A DNA stretch of 64,000 nucleotides from Cinnamomum chago (Eukaryota > Streptophyta > Magnoliopsida > Laurales > Lauraceae), in the NCBI GenBank assembly GCA_038049695.1, contig CP142451.1, positions 32,100,001-32,164,000 on the forward strand, written 5' to 3'. Within the stretch, counting starts at the first letter, position 1. Each line of letters starts with the position of its first letter. Position numbers and translations under genes: made by a program. Positions 57,031 through 64,000 of this stretch are shown one piece after another. The notes below the pieces were generated by a model. That model was given only the letters and a program-made list of their open reading frames with translations, had not been told where the DNA came from and searched no databases.

Positions 57031-58050
57031 GGGTTTCCCTAGGGCTTGGTGTTGCACACGATTTAAGGCGCAGATCGGCAGACAGAATCTCGGAGAAGGG
57101 AGATCAGTTCAGATCAAAGCAGGCAAGAGGATCTCGGATTCTTTGTCGCAGCAGAGGAGACTTGGTGCTGCATATCACCGAAATTGAACAGATCTCTGGT
57201 GGGCCATCACTGTGCATGGAGGATTGCAGAACATGGATGAGTTGTAGAGGTCTTCACGGTTCTAATTGAACAGACTGGTTCCGGAGGAAGAAGCAGAGGA
57301 TCCCGATCTCTCTGCTGATCGGAGTTTTTCTGCTTAAACAAATTATGGGATATGCAATCGTCGAAAAAGACGACCGAGAAACAAGGAGCAGGATTCTTGC
57401 TACCAGTCCCTCATAAGAACAAAACAGATGGCTCTGTCAGAGTAGCAGGAGGTCAGAAACAGACACACAGAGGATTCAGGCTTCCATTTTTCCGTTGCAG
57501 GAGATCTGGCCCCGTCAATGGAGAAGACGACCGGAATAGGATCGGTCCCTGGTTGCAGTCCGTTGCAGCACGTGGAAAAAGAGAGGAAGATCCAGACTAC
57601 TTGCCGCCGCTACCACCTCGCCAGAGCCACCACACGGTCGCGGTTGTCGCTGACAGTCGTCATCGGTGTTGTGTCACCATCAGAGAAGAGAAAGGCAACA
57701 GGACTGCCTTCCCGCTCTCTGTTGCAGAAGCAGTTAATGAGAAGAAGTCCTGGCCAGGTCAGGTCCAGGCTTGGGTTGGTCGGGTCAAGTTCAACCTGAC
57801 CCACCATTGAAGCCCAGCAACAGTGGCAGTAGTAAGCAACCAAGTGTTGATGTCAGCATGACGTCAGCTGTACGGTCAGAGCCTATTTGACTGATTGGAT
57901 GGCCATGATTGTTTGCAATTTTCAGAGCCATCCGGACTCAGAATTGCTCTCTCCTTTTTTTTGGACTCGTAGCGACGAGATCTACAAGGTAGACAAAACA
58001 GATTGACTTCCTAATAGGCAGAAAAAATTCATCAAGTAGATAGAGCTTGG
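57031..58050 (+). other. GC-rich leader of the Tork-like copia
   Basis: About 1 kb between primer site and gag is notably richer in G and C than the flanks and holds overlapping ORFs (57352-57810, 57518-57799) with basic, low-complexity products and no family signature. I treat it as an untranslated leader or acquired sequence. Confidence 0.4.
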
Positions 58051-59280
58051 TTTGAGTGGAAGCGATGACGGACGACACAAAGCTGACAATGGGACAAACT
58101 TTGCATTCTAGAAGATGTAGATAGAGGATCTCCTCTACCAGAAGAACTTTTACTTGCCGCTTGGAGGAAAAGCCAAGAAGCCCGCGACAATGTTAAATTC
58201 AGAATGGGAAGTACTCGACAAAAAAGCCTTAGGTACGATTCAACTCTATCAAAGTTAGTTACATTCAATATATCAAAAGAGAAAACCATTGGAGATATTA
58301 TGGTTGCCCTTTTACGAATGTATGAAAAATCATTTGCTTCAAATGAAGTTATCTTGATGAAGAGATTGTTTAACATGAAGATGGGTGACGAGTTTAACAA
58401 GTCATGAGCTTGTTTTCCTCAGTAGGCATACAATTCGATGATAAAATTTGGGCTCTGTTAATTTTATCTTCTTTACCAGATAGCTAGAGTGGTACGATCA
58501 CATTACTGAGTAATTCCTCAGGGCCAAGCAAACTAAAATCTGATGATGTTTAAGTGCTATCCTTGATGAGGAAATTCGCATTAAACCCTAAGGTGAATCA
58601 TCAAGAAGCACATTGAATGTGGAGAACAAAGGAAGGTCATATGACAAAATCAAGGAGTAAGTTAAGATCTTCAAAAGGCAGAATCGAGTGTTGAAATTGT
58701 GGCAAGAAGGGACACTGAAAAAGTGACTGCAAAACTCTACCAAAGAAATACAAGCAAAAGAATGGTAACAAGGACAAAGACGACGAAGCTTCCACAAATG
58801 TTGCGGGTGATAGTGTTGAAGATGCTTTAATTCTTGCATTTGATTATAAATTTGAATCTTGGGTTATAGATTCCAGTGCATCCTATTATGCCACTGCACA
58901 CAGAGAATATTTCAAAAATTATGTGTAAGGTGACTTTGGAAAAGTCTATCTTGGTGATGATGAACTTTGCGACATAATTGGCAAAGGAGACGTTCACCTC
59001 AAATCTCCAAACGGAGGTACATGGCAATTGAATGATGTCAAACATGTACCCGGCTTGAAAAGAAATCTCATATTAGTTGGTCAGCTTGCAAGCTATGGTC
59101 ACATAACAATCTTTGCAGATGATTTCTGGAATGTTACAAAAGGGAGTATGGTTATTGCTCACGGTAAACAAGAAGGAACTCTTTATTTGACTAACAACTC
59201 TACTAGTTCCATTGCAGTTGTAGATAAAAGGTATAGACACAAACACATGGCACTACAACCTTGGACACATGAGTGAGAAA
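58051..59280 (+). pseudogene. Tork-like copia gag and protease
   Basis: Gag pieces include MYEKSFASNEVILMKRLFNM (58319-58378). The CCHC zinc knuckle (about 58684-58733) reads CRIEC-NCGKKGH-KSDC, with TGA replacing Trp at two places. The protease site is WVIDSSASYYATAHREYF (58861-58915), where DSG has become DSS. It is followed by WQLNDVKHVPGLKRNLILVG (59020-59075), the usual end of the protease region. Stops and shifts throughout. Confidence 0.87.
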
Positions 59281-60200
59281 GGGATGAAAATCCTTCACTC
59301 TAAAGGTAAGCTACAATGACTCAAGCTCTTAGACTTGGAATTTTGTGAAGACCATGTTTTCGGAAAGCAAAAGAAAGTTGCCTTTTCAAAAGTAGGCAGG
59401 CCACCGAAGTCAGAAAGGTTAGAACTGGTTCACACAGATGTGTGGGTCAAACTAAGGTACCTTCTCTTGGTGGATCTACTTACTTTGTTACATTCATTGA
59501 TGTTGCTACTAGAAAATTATGGGTTTATCCTATCAAATACAAGTCAAATGTGTTTGACGTTTTCAAAAAGTAAAAGGCTTTGGTTGAAAATGAAACGAGT
59601 TTGAAATTGAAGTGCCTAAGATCTGACAACGGAGGATAGTACTGCAACAAAGAATTTGAAGAGTATTGCGCCAAAAATGGAATTAAATGGGTTCTTAATA
59701 CACCGCAGCAAAATGGTGTGGCAGAGCGCATGAACAGGACAATTGTTCAGTGTGCTAAAAGCATAAGACTACATGCTAGATTGCCCATGCAATTTTGGGT
59801 GAAAGTAGTAAATACTGCTGCATACTTGATCAATCGTGGGCCTTCAGTAGCTTTGGATGGTGAATTACCATAGGAAACTCAGATTGGAAAAGAGGTAAAC
59901 CTTTCATATCTAAAAGTATGTGGTTGTATCTTCTATGTTCAAGTTGATGCTAAAAACAAGACAAACTAGATTCCAAATCTAGAAAATGCACTTTCATTGG
60001 ATATGGCTCCGATGAGTTTGGTTACCATTTTTGGGACGAAAAAAAAATAGAAAAATCATCAAAAGCAGAAATGTTATATTCAATGACGAAGTCATGTATA
60101 AAAATAAGGACAAGGTGCAAGAGGACAGTAATGAGTATTTAGAACTAGATGACAACTTTGAGAATGATGCACTAGAAGTACATGGAAATGAAAACCCATA
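59281..60200 (+). pseudogene. Tork-like copia integrase
   Basis: After the LGHMSEKGMKIL segment come FVTFIDVATRKLWVYPIK-type residues, LKCLRSDNGG-YCNKEFEEY, TPQQNGVAERMNRTIVQCAK and FWVKVVNTAAYLINRGPS. In-frame stops replace Gly/Glu in the NGGEY box (about 59636) and occur at about 59871. The C-terminal acidic linker (ALEVHGNENP) leads to RT. Confidence 0.87.
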
Positions 60201-62160
60201 AGTGGATCCTCATACACTTGCCCCAGTAAGGTCATCTAGGACTCCTAAGCCTACACAGCGTTATTCACCTTCATTGTATTGCTTGTTAACTAATGGTGGT
60301 GAGCCAGAATGTTATGAAGAAGCATTCAGGTTGAAACTCGGGCTAAGTGGGAACAAGCCATGCAAGATGAGATGCAATCCTTATCGTCAAACAAGACAAT
60401 AGGACTTAGCTCGTTTACCTGAGGGAAAGAAAGCATTGCATAACAAGTGGGTGTACAGGTTGAAGGAAGAACATGAGAATACCAAGCGATACAAAGACAT
60501 GTTAGTTACAAAAGGCTTCCAGCAAAAGGAAGGTATTGATTACTCTGAATTATTTTCTCTTGCGGTTAAATTAAACACAATCAGAAGTATTTTGAGCATT
60601 ATAGCAGTAGAAGATTTACAACTTAAGCAATTAGATGTTAAAACTGCATTTCTCCATGGTGTCATAGAAGAAGACATCTACATGCATCGGCCACAAGGGT
60701 ATGATGTCCCATGAAAGGAGGAAATGGTGTGTAAACTCAAAAGGAGTTTATACGGTTTAAAGCATGTCCTTAAGACAATGGTACATTAAATTTGACGGGT
60801 TTATGTGCAACACAGGTTACAAAAGATGCCATGCGGACCATTGTTGTTATTACAAAAGCTTTGATGACTATTATAATATCATCCTTTTGTATGTAGATGA
60901 CATGCTTGTTGCAGGATCAAACATACATGAAATAAATAATTTGAAGTAGTTGTCACGGGAATTTAAAATGACGGATTTGGGGGATGTGGATCAGATTCTC
61001 GGTATGAGAATCAGTAGAGACAGAACAAATAGCATAATGAAGTTGTCTGAAGTGAAGTATGTTGAAAAGGTTCTAAATAGGTTCAACATGCAGGATGCTA
61101 AGCCAGTTAACACTCCACTAGCTAGCCATTTCAAACTCTCAAAAGAGTTGTCTCCTAAGATAGAACAGGAGAAAAATAGCATGTCCAAGATCCCATATGC
61201 TTCAGCTGTTGGCCTATGATACTCGGATACTGCAAATTACCTGTGGTATCCGTACCGATACGGTCCGATACGGATACCGGTACGGGATACGGCTTGGATA
61301 CGGCGGCCAATTTCAGGATACGGCTGCATTATTTTTCACCCAATATTTCTGTCTCTCTCTTATTGTGAGGCCCACCTCATTGAAAATTTAAAACAAACAG
61401 TGGGCCTTGTAATATTTGGGCTCTAAATTGAGATAAAATAAGCAATCCACCTAAAATAAATCCCTAACCAAATATTTTTATTTATATATTTCTAGGAATG
61501 TCGTACCCGTATCCGTATCCTAAGGTTTTGAAGTTGACGTATCGGACGCTCGTTCCTGTGTCCCGTATCCGTACCCGTGTCTGTATCCGTACACTTACCA
61601 GACATTGCTCATGCAGTGGGAGTTATAAGTAGATTTAGGAGACAATTAAGTGGATTCTCAAATATCTTAGAGGTACCACTAATGCATCATTGTGTTTTAG
61701 AGGATCAAAAATCAAATTGCAGGGCTATGTTGATTTTGATAGAAGTAGAAGCACTACAGGATATGTTTTCACCTTAGGTAGTGCAGCAGTCAGTTGGAAG
61801 TCACTATTACAGGACGTTGCACTTTCAACTACACAAGCAGAGTATGTTGCTACTACACAAGCTAGCAAGGAAAAGATTTGGTTGCAGGAGTTCATGGAAT
61901 AATTGGGTAAGAAGCAAGAGACGAGCAAGCTTTACAATGATAGTAAAGAGTGTCTTCATCTTGCAAAGAAATCAACCTTTCATCTAAGAACCAAGCACAT
62001 TCATATCAGATATTACATCATATGGTAACTTCTAGAAGAAAAGGTGTTGAAACTGGAGAAGATCATATCAAGTAAGAATCCTATAGATATGTTCACAAAC
62101 GTGGTGAATACAAAGAAACTGACTTCAAACTTGAAGATGAGGTATCGAGATTCGTAGCCG
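60200..62160 (+). pseudogene. Tork-like copia reverse transcriptase and RNase H, split by a MITE
   Basis: RT residues are SRTPKPTQRYSPS, NKWVYRLKEEHENTKRY, LKQLDVKTAFLHGVIEEDIY, CKLKRSLYGLKH and the catalytic YVDDMLVAG (60893-60919), then LGDVDQILGMRISRDR. After SAVG a 0.4-kb MITE interrupts (about 61222-61598). RNase H resumes with PDIAHAVGVISRF and continues with GYVFTLGSAAVSWKSLLQ, STTQAEYVATTQASKEKIWL and TKHIHIRYYII. Frame changes and stops are present but active-site residues largely remain. Confidence 0.9.
61222..61598. mobile_element. MITE built of GATACGG motifs
   Basis: Both ends are dense arrays of CGGATAC/GTATCCG: GGTATCCGTACCGATACGG at the left and GTACCCGTATCCGTATCC then GTATCCGTACCCGTGTC at the right, in inverted arrangement around an AT-rich centre. 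It splits conserved RNase H codons (SAVG...RPDIAHAV). A few target codons are missing and no clean TSD is seen, so the ends are approximate. Confidence 0.7.
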
Positions 62161-62215
62161 TGTTTTCCTATTGTCATTGCCATTCAATATGATTAGTCTT
62201 CAAGTGAGAGATTAA

Positions 62216-62582
62216 TGGGTTGGTGAAGTCTTGATCTAGACATATTAATTATTTACAGGGGTAAACCAGTAATTCGTCTGTTAAATTTGGACCCTCTGTT
62301 GTAAGGTCAAATCCGACAGTTGTGGGTGTATGGGCGTTTTAGGGCCTCGTGTATTTATTCTGGGTGGTGCTCTGACCGTGAGAATGAGAAAATCTGGGAG
62401 GGTCTTGTACTCTTTTATGCACAAGGAGAGAGTTCTTCTAGTGGTGATCTCCAAGAATAATGAATCGACTTGATTCTCCTGTGGACGTAGCTCATATCAG
62501 GTGAACCACGTAAATCTCATGTGCTTGCTATGTGCTTGATTGTGTGCTCTTGATCGATTGCGTGAGTGTTCGATCCCTAGCA
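62216..62582 (+). repeat. 3' LTR of Tork-like copia
   Basis: It follows the purine tract AAGTGAGAGATTAA, begins TGGGTTGGTGAAG and ends GATCCCTAGCA. It is similar to 56632-57012 with scattered substitutions and small deletions, indicating an old insertion. Confidence 0.82.
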
Positions 62583-62828
62583 CATATGACTCAACTTCAA
62601 AAGAAAATACTACTTGTATTAAGATCATAGAAAATTCAGTTTTTCATAAACAGACCAAGCACATCAAAGTCGATCATCATTTCATCCGTGAAGCTTTTGA
62701 TGATCAAACCATTACTCACCCGCATGGTTCTACAGTCCTACAGAATGCTGATATCTTGACCAAAACTTTGCCAAATCACCATCATATTGCTGCCGGTTAA
62801 TTCCCCAGCATCAATTTCAGGCGAGCAT
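62583..62828 (+). pseudogene. Outer copia: end of RNase H
   Basis: CIKIIENSVFHKQTKHIKVD and HFIREAFDDQTI match the C-terminal RNase H of copia pol, and ADILTKTLPNHHHIAAG is its usual end. The stop lies at 62798-62800. It joins logically to the RT part that ends at 56631. Confidence 0.85.
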
Positions 62829-63193
62829 ATCAGAGTTAATAACTAGGTCCTCTTGGGCCCAGTTCACATTGGCATGGCCCACCATCTACATGGATCCAAC
62901 CCACTGTCTACATGGATCTTAAAATCAACCTAATGAGATTTGACCTAATAGAATCTGGATAACTGTGTAAACAATTTTGTTTCCTTTAGCTTTAGATATA
63001 TGTCATCATTGTTTCCATAAGTGTTACATATTGGTTGTAAATTTACACAAACCAAAGGGGAATCACTCATTGTGATCTTGCCAAAGAAAGGATTCGGTAT
63101 ACTATAAAATGAGGAGGCCACCAAAGGGATTGGCACTCACTCCAATTCCCTTATTCTCTGACTCTCAATAATATCTTAGGTTTCTTTTTGTCA
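62829..63193 (+). repeat. Probable 3' LTR of outer copia
   Basis: After the RNase H end and a purine-rich CAGGCGAGC stretch, the text CAGAGTTAATAACTAGG opens a roughly 365-bp segment. It has a TATA box (TATAAAAT, 63103-63110) and a typical short-LTR leader (CACTCACTCCAATTCCC). The partner 5' LTR is not visible, so ends are approximate. Confidence 0.5.
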
Positions 63194-63491
63194 GCAAGGT
63201 CCATTCATGTCATTCTATTTTTAACCAGAAGTGCTAAACAAACGAAATTAACTGTGCCATAAAACGAACGGCTGCTAAGATTGGTCAGGCAATTTCTAAA
63301 TTTATTTTCATTACAATCAAATTCTACCAAATGTGGTGAATTCCTCTTACTAAAGGTTGCAGTGTATACTGGATACATCGCTACAGACCTAGGAGTGAAA
63401 CCTCCATCCACATATGAAATTAGCAGTAAGTATCTAGATATGGAGATATGGAGGTCAATGACTGCAATAAGTTTGTAACACCGCTGGAACA
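63194..63491. other. Unassigned sequence
   Basis: This short stretch lies between the copia LTR and the hAT relic. Overlapping ORFs on both strands have no recognisable domain. Confidence 0.4.
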
Positions 63492-63870
63492 TATGTTCTG
63501 AGATTCTGAATATGGTTGCAAGCTTGTGTGCGATAAATGGGCCCGGCCAGACATCAGATGATTAATTTCATGGTCTATTGTACGACAGGAACTGCATTTA
63601 TTGAATCCATCGACATATCAGGCCATACTAAGGACCCCTTCCCTATTATGGATCAGATGGTAAAATTAGTTGGAGCCAATTTTATTTTTCAAATTGCAAC
63701 TGACAATGAAGCTACATTTAAGGCAGCTGACGGCTGGGAGGCAAGTGGAACAGAAGTACCCATGTATCATTTGGGTCCCACGCGCTGCACATCAAATTGA
63801 TTTTCTGCTCCAACGCATCAGCAAGATGGGAGGTGTATGACACCACTGAAGAGTTGTAAAACGATCACAG
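63492..63870 (+). pseudogene. hAT-type transposase relic (DUF659 region)
   Basis: The plus strand reads YGCKLVCDKWARPDIR, then INFMVYCTTGTAFIESID and FQIATDNEATFKAA, and after a frameshift WVPRAAHQIDFLLQRIS. This is the pattern of the DUF659/hAT-like transposase core (GC...DGWTD...LINFLVYS, VVTDNAANY, CAAHCLDL). The catalytic DGWTD motif is degraded to DKWAR, and the frame shifts near 63770. It is a fragment of an old hAT element; the C-terminal dimerisation domain is not seen. Confidence 0.8.
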
Positions 63871-64000
63871 GATTGATCTATACCCACAACATTGTTAAGT
63901 CTAAGTTTTTATATTTTCCCAAATATTAGCATTTAATTTCGTCAAACGCCCAGAAAAAGAAATCTAAAGTAATCTTACTTGAGCAATTAGAGCAACTAGA

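Larger units (their letters stand above)
56632..62582 (+). mobile_element. TNT1/Tork-like copia element nested in the outer copia
   Basis: LTRs at about 56632-57012 and 62216-62582 share GGTGAAG, TTGATCTAGACAT, TTTGTGTGCTTGATTGTGTG-type and TGCGTGAGTGTTCGATCC sequence. A tRNA-Met primer site follows the first LTR. The internal order gag, zinc knuckle, protease, integrase, RT, RNase H is that of copia elements. RT residues [19 protein letters not shown] match the TNT1/Tork lineage. The outer element's RNase H resumes directly after the second LTR. The target duplication is blurred (TTATG before, about ATATG after). Stops throughout show inactivity. Confidence 0.88.
52755..63193 (+). mobile_element. 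Decayed copia element (outer), host of nested insertions
   Basis: Plus-strand gag end/protease/integrase (52755-54300), RT (54380-56631, split by a MITE) and the RNase H end plus 3' LTR (62583-63193) are collinear parts of one copia copy. It is split by a Tork-like copia insertion (56632-62582). Its 5' LTR and most of gag are not visible, so the 5' end is truncated or too diverged. It lies in the sequence upstream of the visible KU70 exons, antisense to that gene. Confidence 0.82.

Noticed and set aside
57352-57810. 152-aa ORF in the Tork-like leader
   Set aside because: It is basic and low in family signal, overlaps a second ORF in another frame, and lies between primer site and gag. I keep it as leader sequence.
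1-64000. CRISPR array, operon, phage or bacterial system
   Set aside because: The repeats are transposon-related, genes have introns and poly-A signals, and the coding content is plant retroelement and plant nuclear gene.

Overview
This is nuclear DNA of a flowering plant, dominated by transposable elements. The evidence is four Ty1/copia-type and Ty3/gypsy-type LTR retrotransposons with tRNA-Met primer sites, an Athila-type gypsy element with an env-like ORF, tRNA-derived SINEs, MULE and hAT-type DNA elements, and spliced plant genes with GT-AG introns. The species cannot be named from this window. Almost every transposon ORF carries stops or frameshifts, so most coding-looking sequence is pseudogenic.

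Layout. 1-9971: the 3' part of an Athila-type Ty3/gypsy element (gag end, protease, RT, RNase H, integrase, a long CT-rich spacer, env-like ORF, 3' LTR). It sits inside the pol gene of a second gypsy element, a chromovirus with a C-terminal chromodomain (9972-13391). 13392-18085 has no gene; its second half looks like LTR/UTR sequence of a large retroelement. 18086-26600 is a minus-strand copia element with 5-bp target duplications (GTGTA). It has lost RT and RNase H. Its 3' LTR holds a 491-bp MULE-type MITE and its 5' LTR a 4-kb MULE-type element, each with a 9-bp target duplication. A SINE sits exactly on its outer edge (26603-26789).

28945-36300 holds a hAT-like MITE, an orphan 3'-terminal exon of an unidentified gene (29914-30129, minus), a very decayed minus-strand copia relic split by a 1356-bp solo LTR (33626-34981), a 96-bp SINE and a LINE RT relic. 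37308-47680 holds two inverted copies of a non-coding element that flank the only intact single-exon gene (41127-42254, minus). That gene encodes a membrane-hairpin protein with an acidic tail, possibly a seed lipid-droplet protein, and has ABRE-like and RY-like promoter motifs.

50434-52454 (minus) contains the last five visible exons of KU70, the DNA-end-binding subunit of non-homologous end joining, including its C-terminal SAP domain. The sequence upstream of these exons (52455 to the window end) is filled by a copia relic, into which a TNT1/Tork-like copia element (56632-62582) and a hAT-type MITE inserted, followed by a hAT transposase relic. If KU70 is intact, this is an intron of more than 11.5 kb.

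I see no operon, CRISPR array, rRNA or complete tRNA gene. The best leads are the stacked, datable insertions around 18-27 kb, the palindromic motif array in the MULE ends, the GCTCGAGC palindrome cluster and apparent splice acceptor of the Athila env-like region, the TE-loaded KU70 intron, and the hairpin-protein gene.
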